Shown: piece by piece, positions 5,915 to 12,506 of the stretch
How positions within the stretch are numbered: position 1 is the first letter of the stretch
Layout of the letters: every line of letters starts with the position of its first letter
Origin: Trueperaceae bacterium
Lineage (GTDB): Bacteria > Deinococcota > Deinococci > Deinococcales > Trueperaceae
Direction: 5' to 3'
Assembly (NCBI GenBank): GCA_007130445.1
Contig: SLSM01000204.1
Coordinates: 1 to 12,617, forward strand
Length of the DNA stretch: 12,617 nt
Notes under the pieces: generated by a model
The model's database searches: none
What the model saw: the letters and a program-made list of their open reading frames with translations, nothing else
Told to the model about the DNA's origin: nothing
Made by a program: the position numbers and the translations under genes

Positions 5915-7765
5915 ATGTCCGACGACGCCAAGGAACAGATCAGGGCACGCGTCGACCTGGCGCAGCTGATCGGCGAACAGGTGGTCCTGAAGCCGGCCGG
6001 TCGCGGCCAGCTCAAGGGCCTGTGCCCCTTCCACGCCGAGAAGACGCCGTCGTTCCACGTCCACGTCGACCGCGGCTTCTTCTACTGCTTCGGTTGCGGC
6101 GCCAAGGGCGATGCCTTCGACTACGTGATGCGAACGCGCGGAGTCGGGTTCGTCGAGGCGCTGACGATGCTCGGCGAACGCACCGGCATCGCCGTCGAGC
6201 CGGCGAGCCCGCGGCAGGGGCGGCGCAGGGACCTGCAGGAGGTGAACGCGTTGGCGCTGGCCTTCTTCCGCCAGCACCTGGCTGGCGGCCCGGCGCTGGC
6301 GTACCTCGAAGGCCGCGGTCTGACGCGCGAGACTATCGACGCGTGGGAACTCGGCTACGCGCCAGACGCGTGGGACGGTCTGCTCAAGCACGCCCTGACG
6401 AAGGGGGTGCGCGACGACGACCTGATCGCCGCCGGTCTGCTGGTCGAGAGCGACCGCGGACGCCGCTACGACCGCTTCCGCGATCGCGTGATCTTCCCGA
6501 TCCGCGACGGGCTCGGTCGCCTGCTCGGCTTCGCCGGCCGCGTGCTCGGCGACGCGTTGCCGAAGTACCTCAACACCCCCGAGACCGACCTCTTCAAGAA
6601 GTCGGAACTGCTCTACGGGCTCGATCGCGCCCGCGCGTCCATCCGAGCCTCCGGCGAGGTGGTGGTGGTCGAGGGCTACATGGACGTGATCGCGCTCCAT
6701 CAGGAGGGCTTCCCCAACGCCGTGGCTGCCCTCGGGGCCACCCTCACGACGGAGCAGGCCGAGGCCCTGGCGCGCCTCGATGCGCGCAGGGTGTTGCTCG
6801 CGTTCGATGCCGACGAGGCCGGCCAACGCGCCGTGCTCGGTGGCCTCGACCAGAGCGTCGGGCGGCGCTTCCTCGTCCAGGCGGTCACGGTTCCCGACGC
6901 CAAGGACCCTGCCGACGTCGTGTTGAGCGGTCAGCGCGAGGCCTTCGCCGCGGCGCTGCGGACCGGCGTGTCGGAGGTCGCCTTCCGCTTCGAGCGGGTG
7001 GTGAGACAGCACGACGCGACCACGGACGAGGGGCGACGGGCCGTCCTCGAGGCGCTCGCGAGCGCCCTGCAGCCGAACGACGTGTTCGACCCCGTGGCCA
7101 GCGAGCTGCGGCGCTTGGTGGTCGACCACCTGGGGCTCGACGGCGAGCGGCTCGACGCCTGGCTGGCGGCGCGGCGCCCGCGCCGACTCGACGCGACGGC
7201 TGTGGCTGGGATGCGTCGGCGCGGGAGCGAGTTGACCCCCGTACGGGTGCTGGAGCTCGAGGCGATCGGGCTGATGCTGCTCGAGCCCGAGCGGCTGCGC
7301 GAGCGCGTCCAGGCGTCGCTCGCGATGCTGCCCGAGACGGGCGACGCGTCCGAGCTCGTCACCTTCGCCGAGACGTGCGAGCGCCACCGTTACGACGACG
7401 CCGCCGTGGTGGCGTCGCTCAACGCGCGCGACGGCAGCGAGCGCGTGCTCGAGCGGATCCTTGCGCACGCCACGCGTGACGCGTCCGAGCGACCGCTCGA
7501 CGTCGACCGGCGCCTCGAGCAGCAGTTGTCGCGGATCCGCGAACTGCACTTGGCGACGGCCCAGGCGCGGCGCCAGGAGCGCCTGATGACCCGCTGGGAC
7601 GAGTTACGGCGCGTGATCGAGGATCCGGCCACGCCCGCGGACGCGCTGCGCGAGGCGTACGGCGAGTTGGCCGCGATCCGCGACGTGCAGGTGGCGCGCG
7701 AGGGCGAGCGCCAGCTGCAACGGGGTGGTCGCCAGCGCGCCGAGCAGCGGCGCCGCGGTTCGTGA
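5915..7765 (+). CDS. dnaG: DNA primase DnaG
   Basis: A 616-residue primase that lays RNA primers for the replisome. It has the standard three parts. The N-terminal CHC2 zinc finger has ligands C37, H40, C58 and C61 (GLCPFHAEKTPSFHV, then FFYCFGCGAKGDAF). The catalytic core includes GYAPD, RVIFPIRD (191-198) and KYLNTPET (217-224), plus a Toprim domain with acidic residues E253 in VVEGYMDV and D298/D300 in FDADEAG. The C-terminal helical region from about 430 should contact the replicative helicase and is poorly conserved, as usual. Start: ATG at 5915 is used; an in-frame GTG at 5909, 5 nt after GAGAGG (5898-5903), is equally possible and adds two residues. There is no rpsU or rpoD neighbour as in the E. 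coli operon. Confidence 0.96.
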   Translation: MSDDAKEQIRARVDLAQLIGEQVVLKPAGRGQLKGLCPFHAEKTPSFHVHVDRGFFYCFGCGAKGDAFDYVMRTRGVGFVEALTMLGERTGIAVEPASPRQGRRRDLQEVNALALAFFRQHLAGGPALAYLEGRGLTRETIDAWELGYAPDAWDGLLKHALTKGVRDDDLIAAGLLVESDRGRRYDRFRDRVIFPIRDGLGRLLGFAGRVLGDALPKYLNTPETDLFKKSELLYGLDRARASIRASGEVVVVEGYMDVIALHQEGFPNAVAALGATLTTEQAEALARLDARRVLLAFDADEAGQRAVLGGLDQSVGRRFLVQAVTVPDAKDPADVVLSGQREAFAAALRTGVSEVAFRFERVVRQHDATTDEGRRAVLEALASALQPNDVFDPVASELRRLVVDHLGLDGERLDAWLAARRPRRLDATAVAGMRRRGSELTPVRVLELEAIGLMLLEPERLRERVQASLAMLPETGDASELVTFAETCERHRYDDAAVVASLNARDGSERVLERILAHATRDASERPLDVDRRLEQQLSRIRELHLATAQARRQERLMTRWDELRRVIEDPATPADALREAYGELAAIRDVQVAREGERQLQRGGRQRAEQRRRGS

Positions 7766-7777
7766 CCTCGGTGCGCG

Positions 7778-7807
7778 TTGACACCCCGTCGGAGCGGTTG
7801 CTATGGT
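7778..7807 (+). promoter_or_regulatory. Strong predicted promoter ahead of the V-ATPase operon
   Basis: A perfect -35 TTGACA (7778-7783), an 18-bp spacer and -10 TATGGT (7802-7807) preceded by TGC, which gives an extended -10. The start site would be near 7814. It begins 12 nt after the dnaG stop codon and is the best promoter match in the window. No other convincing promoter is seen before the first ATPase gene at 7935, so it is the likely operon promoter, although a terminator follows at once. Confidence 0.75.
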
Positions 7808-7824
7808 TGGGCGGCAGCGTGTGA

Positions 7825-7858
7825 GGCGGGAATTGCCGGTCCGCACCGCCTTTTTTTT
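7825..7858 (+). terminator. Intrinsic terminator between the promoter and the V-ATPase operon
   Basis: GGCGG (7825-7829) pairs with CCGCC (7846-7850), directly followed by eight T (7851-7858). Inside the loop, TGC (7834-7836) can pair with GCA (7843-7845), stacking onto the 3' arm with a 4-nt bulge on the 5' side. It can end dnaG transcripts, but it also lies downstream of the promoter at 7778-7807. Transcription from that promoter would therefore stop after about 45 nt unless it is read through. It works on the plus strand only; the minus strand has no T-run after the stem. Confidence 0.75.
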
Positions 7859-7884
7859 GCCTCACGACCGCACACCACCGCAAC

Positions 7885-7915
7885 CGACGACGTCCGTCGA
7901 CAGGTAGGGTCGTCG
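7885..7915 (+). promoter_or_regulatory. Possible leader hairpin before the first ATPase gene
   Basis: CGACGAC (7885-7891) is complementary to GTCGTCG (7909-7915), with a 17-nt loop. It ends 7 nt before the Shine-Dalgarno at 7923. A 7-bp GC-rich stem could affect ribosome access or leader stability, but the long loop makes it weak and it may be chance in GC-rich DNA. Confidence 0.3.
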
Positions 7916-7922
7916 TGTCAAC

Positions 7923-7930
7923 GAGGAGGG
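7923..7930 (+). promoter_or_regulatory. Strong Shine-Dalgarno supporting a TTG start
   Basis: GAGGAGGG lies 4 nt before TTG (7935-7937). There is no ATG or GTG in a suitable place, so this site decides the start of the first V-ATPase gene. Confidence 0.75.
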
Positions 7931-7934
7931 CCGT

Positions 7935-8255
7935 TTGGCAGCTCAAGGTGAGTCCTTACTGCACGACCTGATCCAGCACGAGCAGAAGCAGGGCGAGCGC
8001 GTCAAGACCGCGCAGCGCGAAGCCGATGCGATCGTCGCGGCAGCCGAGCAGGAGGCCAGGGACGTGCTCGCTCGTGCGCAGCGCGAGGCGGACGTCGCGG
8101 CCGACACCGCGATCGAGAGCGCGCGGCGCGAGGCCGAGGCCATCGTCGAGCGCGCGGTGTCGTCGGCCGCGGCCGAGGCCGAGCGCCTGCAAGCCGCCGC
8201 CGACGCTCGTCGTGATCGCGCCGTCGAACGGGTGCTGGAGCAGGTCCTGCCATGA
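7935..8255 (+). CDS. V/A-type ATPase peripheral stalk subunit G/H
   Basis: A 106-residue, almost entirely helical coiled-coil protein (MAAQGESLLHDLIQHEQ, then repeated AxxEAxxIVxxA heptads rich in Ala, Glu and Arg). It is the partner of subunit E in the peripheral stalks, which hold the catalytic head against rotation. It is called G in Thermus and H in archaeal nomenclature. The assignment rests on size, coiled-coil composition and its place directly before subunit I, as in Thermus. Translation starts at TTG with a strong Shine-Dalgarno. The stop overlaps the next start as ATGA (8252-8255), indicating translational coupling. As the first gene it sits behind a leader carrying a promoter and a terminator. 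Sequence conservation in this family is low, so an unrelated coiled coil cannot be excluded on sequence alone. Confidence 0.85.
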   Translation: MAAQGESLLHDLIQHEQKQGERVKTAQREADAIVAAAEQEARDVLARAQREADVAADTAIESARREAEAIVERAVSSAAAEAERLQAAADARRDRAVERVLEQVLP

Positions 8256-10237
8256 TCACGCCGATGGACCAGCTCCTGCTCGTCGGGCGCAAGCCCGTCG
8301 CGAACGACGTGCTGGTCTCGTTGCAGAGCCTCGGTGCGGTCCACGTCGACCGTCTCGAGCCGACGGAGGAGGGGCTGGTGCCCTTCGTCCTATCGGAGGA
8401 GCAACGCCGGCGCACGCAGATCTGGGACCACGTGGTCGCGCGCACCGAGACGCTGCTCGCGTTGTTGCGCGTCGACGCCGACGGGCCGGGGACCGGCAAG
8501 AGCGACCTGCCGGCCGACGCCGACGGCGTCGCCGAGCGCGTCGACGTGGTCGGCGACCAGGTCGACGCGCTGCTCGCGGAGCGCGTCGAGGCCGAGGAGG
8601 AGCTCGCGCTCGTCGGTCAGTACCTCCCGCTCGTCCGCGATCTCGCACCGACGCTGGCACAGATCGAGTCGTCGCGCTGGCTCGACGGCGCCGCTTCGAT
8701 CCTGCCCGCCAGCGCACTCGACAAGCTCCGCGGTGAGCTCGACGCTGCCCTCAGCGGCCGCTACGCCCTCTCGACCAAGCCGCGCGGCAAGGACGTCACC
8801 GTCATCGTCGCGGTGCTGAACGACGACGCGGCCGCCTTGCGCGCGGCGCTGGCGAAGGCCGGCACGGGCGAGTTGGAGCTGCCCGAGCGCTACCGGTCCC
8901 TGGGCATCGCCAAGGCGGTGCACGTCATGGAGGAGCGCGCGCAGGTGCTCCCGAAGCGCCTCGGCGCGATCGCCGACGAACTCGGCAAGCTCGCACTGCA
9001 GCACGGAGCGCGGCTCAAGACGCTGAGGCAGACGGCCCTCAACCATCAGTCGCGCCTCGCGCGCCTCGCGGGCTTGGCACAGGGCCGCTACGCGTTCGCC
9101 CTGCGGGGCTGGGTGCCGAGCGCCGACCGCCAGAAGGTCGTCGACGCGTTGCAGAAGCAGTTCGGTGACGACCTGCTCGTCCAGCACAGGGCGGCCGACG
9201 AGCACCACGACGTCGGTGTGCCCGTCAGGTTGGAGAACGCAGCGTGGGCGCGCCCGTTCCAGGGCCTGCTCTCGGTCTTCGCCCCGCCCGCCTACGGCAG
9301 TTTCGATCCGACCTGGACCCTGGCGATCTTCTTCCCGCTGTTCTTCGGGGTCATCGTCGGCGACATGGCGTTCGGGATGATCTTCGCCTGGATCGCGTGG
9401 ATGCTGCGCAAGCGTGGCAACGCCGGCAAGGTGCTCTCGCTCGGCCCGCTCGGCATCGTGATCCCCGCCGACTCGCTGAAGTGGATCTCGTCGATCATCT
9501 ACTACAGCGCCGCGTGGACGATCGTGTGGGGCTTCATCTACGGGGAGTTCTTCGGCACGTTCCTCGAGTACTTCCCGCCCGGTCGCCCGGTCTTCTTCCC
9601 GCCCAAGGAGGGGTACGACGGGATGATCCAGATCCTGCTCTTCCGGGTCGAGGTCTTCCTGCCGGTGATCCTCATCGCGATCGCCTTCGGCGTGATCCAG
9701 GTGCTCGGCGGCTGGGTCATCCGGGTGGTGTACGGGATCAAGCACGGCGACATGAAGCACGTCTACGAAGGCATCGGCATGTTCGCCGGCCTGCTTGCGC
9801 TGGTCATCTTCGCCACGGCCTTCCTGAGCGACAACATCAACCCCGTCGTCAACGGCATCGTGTTCGTCGGTCTGGCCATCTTCCTGATCTGCGTGGCGCT
9901 GGCTCGGATGCCGATGATGCTCATCGAGCTGGTGTCCAACGGTGGCAACATCCTCAGCTACCTCCGTCTCTTCGCCGTAGGCCTGGCGGCCGCGCTCGTC
10001 GCGAAGCTCGCGACGCAGCTCGGCTTCGCCATCTCCGACTCGCTCCCCATCATCGGCCCCATCCTCGGGATCGTGGTCGGCGTGTTCGTCCACCTGCTCG
10101 CCCTGCTCCTGAAGATCATCGGGTACTCACTCCAGCCGTTGCGTCTGCACTACGTCGAGTTCTTCACCAAGTTCGGCTTCTACGAGGCATCCGGTCGCCC
10201 GTACCAGCCGTTCAAGCTCCTTGGAGGGAAATCATGA
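8252..10237 (+). CDS. atpI: V-type ATP synthase subunit I (116 kDa a-subunit family)
   Basis: A 661-residue membrane stator subunit that forms the two proton half-channels beside the proteolipid ring. Residues 1-335 are the soluble arm (MITPMDQLLLVGRK..., coiled coils around 93-130 and 225-270, then LRGWVPSADRQKVVDAL at 284-300). The membrane domain begins at about 338 with PFQGLLSVFAPPAYGSFDPT and has about eight hydrophobic segments. The two proton-path arginines are visible: R572 in NILSYLRLFAVGLA and R631 in LQPLRLHYVEFF. Both are offset by 9 from the R563 and R622 I recall for Thermus thermophilus, so the spacing of 59 is conserved. The C-terminus GRPYQPFKLL is typical. ATGA overlaps join it to the genes on both sides. 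The start matches the MI.PM.. beginning of the Thermus protein. Confidence 0.95.
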   Translation: MITPMDQLLLVGRKPVANDVLVSLQSLGAVHVDRLEPTEEGLVPFVLSEEQRRRTQIWDHVVARTETLLALLRVDADGPGTGKSDLPADADGVAERVDVVGDQVDALLAERVEAEEELALVGQYLPLVRDLAPTLAQIESSRWLDGAASILPASALDKLRGELDAALSGRYALSTKPRGKDVTVIVAVLNDDAAALRAALAKAGTGELELPERYRSLGIAKAVHVMEERAQVLPKRLGAIADELGKLALQHGARLKTLRQTALNHQSRLARLAGLAQGRYAFALRGWVPSADRQKVVDALQKQFGDDLLVQHRAADEHHDVGVPVRLENAAWARPFQGLLSVFAPPAYGSFDPTWTLAIFFPLFFGVIVGDMAFGMIFAWIAWMLRKRGNAGKVLSLGPLGIVIPADSLKWISSIIYYSAAWTIVWGFIYGEFFGTFLEYFPPGRPVFFPPKEGYDGMIQILLFRVEVFLPVILIAIAFGVIQVLGGWVIRVVYGIKHGDMKHVYEGIGMFAGLLALVIFATAFLSDNINPVVNGIVFVGLAIFLICVALARMPMMLIELVSNGGNILSYLRLFAVGLAAALVAKLATQLGFAISDSLPIIGPILGIVVGVFVHLLALLLKIIGYSLQPLRLHYVEFFTKFGFYEASGRPYQPFKLLGGKS

Positions 10238-10536
10238 ACCTGTTCGCTCGCGTCTTCGTCCTGCTGCTCGCTGCCGCCCCGCTCACCCTGGCCTTCGCCC
10301 AGAACGGTGAGATGGGTATCGGTGCCGGTCTGATCGCCATCGCCGCTGCTCTCGCGATCGGCATCTCCGCCGTCGCCACCGCCATGGCCATGGGTACGAT
10401 CGGTGCCGCCGGCGTCGGTGCGCTCGTCGAGCGCCCGCAGGCCTTCGGTCAGATCCTCATCTACCTCGTCATCCCCGAGACCATCATCATCTTCGGCTTC
10501 GTGATCGCCTTCTTGATCAACGGCCAGATCGGCTAA
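10234..10536 (+). CDS. atpK: V-type ATP synthase proteolipid subunit K (L in Thermus), rotor ring
   Basis: A 100-residue proteolipid, many copies of which form the membrane rotor ring. Residues 1-22 look like a cleavable leader (MNLFARVFVLLLAAAPLTLAFA, then QNGEMG), a feature I recall from the Thermus homologue. The mature part is one helical hairpin: GIGAGLIAIAAALAIGISAVATAMAMGTIGAAGVGALVE, a polar loop ERPQAFGQ, and ILIYLVIPETIIIFGFVIAFLI. The ion-carrying carboxylate is E82 in PET. The first helix has no glutamine or other sodium ligand near the expected site, so proton use is the better guess (inference). The gene starts inside the atpI stop (ATGA), with GGAGGG (10223-10228) 5 nt ahead. 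Far more of this subunit than of its neighbours is needed, which gives the hairpins at its 3' end possible meaning. Confidence 0.95.
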   Translation: MNLFARVFVLLLAAAPLTLAFAQNGEMGIGAGLIAIAAALAIGISAVATAMAMGTIGAAGVGALVERPQAFGQILIYLVIPETIIIFGFVIAFLINGQIG

Positions 10537-10553
10537 TCCCAAGTGGCTGATCT
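10526..10553 (+). promoter_or_regulatory. Hairpin spanning the atpK stop and atpE start codons
   Basis: The segment 10526-10535 can pair with 10544-10553 over ten positions (AGATCGGCTA with TGGCTGATCT), including two G-U pairs, around an 8-nt loop. The UAA stop of atpK (10534-10536) and the GTG start of atpE (10543-10545) both lie in the stem-loop. In RNA this would hide the atpE start until a ribosome finishing atpK opens it. atpE has no clear Shine-Dalgarno, which fits coupled translation. Confidence 0.5.
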
Positions 10554-11136
10554 CACGGCTCTTCTCGAACGAGAAGCGAGCGCCGAGATCGACGCCATCC
10601 TCTCCGAGGCGCGCTCGCGCGCCTCGGAGATCGTCGCGCAGGCCGAGGCGGAAGCGGAGTCGCTGAAGGCGACCCGTGCACGCGCCGCGGCTGGTCAGAG
10701 CGAGGCGACCTTGGTGCGCGCCCGGAGCGCAGCGCAGCTGCAGGCGACGGCGCTCACGCTGCGCGCGCAGCACGAGGCGGTGGAGTCGGTGTTCGAGGCG
10801 ACGAGCGAACGGCTCGCCGCCCTCGCCGCCGACGCCAAGGCGTACGAACCGGTGCTCACGACCCTCCTCCAAGAAGCCGTCGCCGCGCTCGGCGCCGACG
10901 CCGTCGGGGAGGTCCAGGTGGCCGCGAAGGACGTGGCGCTCGCGACCAAGATCGCCAAGGCGTCCGGCCTCGACGTCTCGGTGACGGCTGGACCCGTCAG
11001 CGGCGGCGTGCGGGTCATGACCACGCACGGCAGCAGCGTCGAGAACACGCTCGGCGCCAGACTCGACGCGGTGCGCGGCGAGCTCGCCTCGAGCGTGGCC
11101 CGGACCCTCTTCGCGGCCGATCCGTCGGAGGCGTAG
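10543..11136 (+). CDS. atpE: V-type ATP synthase subunit E, peripheral stalk
   Basis: A 197-residue stalk subunit that pairs with subunit G/H and caps the catalytic head. Residues 1-85 form a long Ala/Glu/Arg coiled coil (LLEREASAEIDAILSEARSRASEI...). Residues 100-197 are the globular alpha/beta head, including GPVSGGVRVMTTHGSSVENTLGARLDAVRGELASSVARTLF, the conserved closing block of the family. The start is GTG, only 6 nt after atpK and without a usable Shine-Dalgarno, so expression probably depends on translation of atpK. Codons 7-30 contain two inverted repeats (10561-10576 and 10601-10630), described separately. Length and gene order match Thermus atpE. subunit C follows after 3 nt with GGAGG at 11127-11131. 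Confidence 0.92.
   Translation: MADLTALLEREASAEIDAILSEARSRASEIVAQAEAEAESLKATRARAAAGQSEATLVRARSAAQLQATALTLRAQHEAVESVFEATSERLAALAADAKAYEPVLTTLLQEAVAALGADAVGEVQVAAKDVALATKIAKASGLDVSVTAGPVSGGVRVMTTHGSSVENTLGARLDAVRGELASSVARTLFAADPSEA
10561..10576 (+). repeat. Inverted repeat within the atpE 5' coding region
   Basis: CTTCTCG (10561-10567) and CGAGAAG (10570-10576) are perfect 7-bp arms around AA. In RNA this gives a 6-bp stem with a GAAC loop. It lies 18 nt after the atpE start and is the middle of three consecutive hairpins. Confidence 0.6.
10601..10630 (+). repeat. Perfect 14-bp inverted repeat within atpE
   Basis: The arms 10601-10614 (TCTCCGAGGCGCGC) and 10617-10630 (GCGCGCCTCGGAGA) are exact reverse complements around TC. 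In mRNA this would be a very stable hairpin of about 13 bp with a CUCG loop. It encodes the palindrome-like peptide SEARSRASE (residues 21-29). It is the longest near-perfect palindrome I found in the window and has no T-run, so it is not an intrinsic terminator. Confidence 0.85.
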
Positions 11137-11139
11137 CGC

Positions 11140-12171
11140 ATGGCAAACTACGGCTACCTCAATGCGCGCGTGCGCGGGATGCGCTCGCGGCTCGTGCCGC
11201 CCGGGTTCGTGGACCAGGTGTTGGCCGGGGGTGGCTTCGAGGCCTTCGTCAACGCCTTGGCACAGACCGCCTACGCACCCGATCTCGAGACGGCGCGCGC
11301 GCACGCTGCCGGAGGCGCCTCTCTCGAGGCCGTCGACCGCGCCATCGCGGCCCATTTCTCGCGCACCGCGAAGGCGCTGCTCGCTCACGCGGAGGGCGAC
11401 GCCGAGGTGCTGCTCGGCCTGCTGCTGCGGCGCTACGACGTCGCGAACCTCAAGGCCGTGGCGCGGGCGTTCCACGCCGGCAAGGCCGGTGACGAACGCG
11501 AGGGCGCCGTCGAAGCGGTCCTCGGCGCGACGCTCCCGGTCGGCGAGCTCGACGCCGCCACCGTGCGCACGATGGCCGGTGCCAGCGACCTCGCGTCGGC
11601 GGCCCAGGCGCTCGTGGTCGCCGGGCATCCGCTGGCGAGCGAGTTCCGGGCGGCCGTCGCGGCCTACACCAAGGCCGGCGACCTCTTCGCGCTCGAGCTC
11701 GCGCTCGACCAAGCCCATCACGCGAACGTGCTCGCGACCGCCCGAGCGAAGGGTGCGAGCGACGCGTTCCGCGACTATCTCGCGCTGGAGATCGACGCGA
11801 CCAACCTCCTCACCGCCATCAAGCTGCGCGGGCGCGGGTTCGACGTCGACGCCTGTTTCGTCCCCGGTGGCAACGCCGTGTCGCGCTCGCAGTTCGCGGA
11901 GATCGCCGGCGGCGAGCCGGGGGCCCCGCTGCCCGACCTCCGCGGCCCGTTCGCAGGGGTGCGCGAACACGGGGACGACCTCGAGGCGTGGCTGCGCGGC
12001 GCCGTGGAGCGCGCGGCGCGCAAGCTGACCGCCGATCCGCTCGACATCGGCCTGGTGACGCACCTGTTGCGCGCCAAGGAGCGCGAGGCGGCGACGCTGC
12101 GACTGCTGGCGCGCGGCACGTTCTACGGTGTGCCTGCGGCCACGCTGAGACGGGAGCTCGGCCATGCCTAA
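11140..12171 (+). CDS. atpC: V-type ATP synthase subunit C (AC39/d family), central-axis adaptor
   Basis: A 343-residue funnel-shaped, all-helical protein that sits on the proteolipid ring and receives the central D-F shaft. Family blocks are YGYLNARVRGMRSRL (near 4-18), LLLRRYDVANLKAVARAFHAG (near 94-114), YLALEIDATNLLTAIKLRGRG, and the closing IGLVTHLLRAKEREAATLRLLARGTFYGVPAATLRREL. The three repeated helical subdomains expected for the family fit this layout. There is no signal peptide or membrane segment, so it is membrane-associated only through the ring. ATG start 8 nt after GGAGG (11127-11131). Its end overlaps the atpF start by 8 nt. It is slightly longer than the Thermus protein as I recall it. 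Confidence 0.94.
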   Translation: MANYGYLNARVRGMRSRLVPPGFVDQVLAGGGFEAFVNALAQTAYAPDLETARAHAAGGASLEAVDRAIAAHFSRTAKALLAHAEGDAEVLLGLLLRRYDVANLKAVARAFHAGKAGDEREGAVEAVLGATLPVGELDAATVRTMAGASDLASAAQALVVAGHPLASEFRAAVAAYTKAGDLFALELALDQAHHANVLATARAKGASDAFRDYLALEIDATNLLTAIKLRGRGFDVDACFVPGGNAVSRSQFAEIAGGEPGAPLPDLRGPFAGVREHGDDLEAWLRGAVERAARKLTADPLDIGLVTHLLRAKEREAATLRLLARGTFYGVPAATLRRELGHA

Positions 12172-12490
12172 GATGCTCGTCGTCACCGACGCCGAGACCG
12201 CGATCGGCTTCCGGCTCGCCGGGGTCGACGTGCTCGAGACCACCGCCGACGCCGCCCAGCGCGACGTCGAGGAGGTGATCGCCTCGGACCGCTACGGCCT
12301 CGTCGTGGTCGACGAGAGCCTCGTGAACGATCCGGTCAAGGCCATGGAGCGCGCGATGCGCGGCCGCGACCTACCGGTGCTGCTCCCCATGCCGGGGCTG
12401 TCGGCGGCCTTCGATCACGAGGCCGACGCGAAGACGTACATGCAACAGCTGGTGCGCAGCGCCATCGGCTTCGACATCAAGCTCGACTGA
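12164..12490 (+). CDS. atpF: V-type ATP synthase subunit F, central shaft
   Basis: A 108-residue Rossmann-like subunit that binds subunit D in the rotor shaft. Characteristic parts are MLVVTDAETAIGFRLAGVDVLETT (4-27), YGLVVVDESLV (44-54), GRDLPVLLPMPGL (67-79) and the tail YMQQLVRSAIGFDIKLD. These closely resemble Thermus subunit F, including the IGFDIKL ending. ATG start 7 nt after GGGAG (12152-12156), overlapping the atpC end by 8 nt. Full length is present. The catalytic subunit A gene begins 16 nt downstream. Confidence 0.95.
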   Translation: MPKMLVVTDAETAIGFRLAGVDVLETTADAAQRDVEEVIASDRYGLVVVDESLVNDPVKAMERAMRGRDLPVLLPMPGLSAAFDHEADAKTYMQQLVRSAIGFDIKLD

Positions 12491-12506
12491 TCCACACGGA
12501 GGCTTC

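Noticed and set aside
7117..7130. Perfect 14-bp palindrome GGTGGTCGACCACC inside dnaG
   Set aside because: It lies mid-gene, encodes ordinary residues (VVDH), has no loop or T-run, and such short GC-rich palindromes recur in this sequence. No role is indicated.
7803..7907. Small open frame starting ATG at 7803, after dnaG
   Set aside because: Its ATG lies inside the -10 element of the promoter, it has no Shine-Dalgarno, and it runs through the terminator T-tract as Phe-Phe-Leu.
8240..8250. Short inverted repeat GCAGG-T-CCTGC before the atpI start
   Set aside because: Only a 4-bp stem with a 3-nt loop is possible in RNA, too weak to claim as an element.
8390..10093. Long antisense open frame opposite atpI (and similar ones opposite dnaG, the MATE gene and atpE-atpC)
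   Set aside because: High GC removes stop codons from other frames. The products are low-complexity Arg/Asp/Glu/His/Ala-rich strings without domains, while the sense frames carry clear family motifs.
10217..10226. CTCC-TT-GGAG next to the atpK Shine-Dalgarno
   Set aside because: In RNA it leaves at most a 3-bp stem, so it cannot meaningfully hide the ribosome site.
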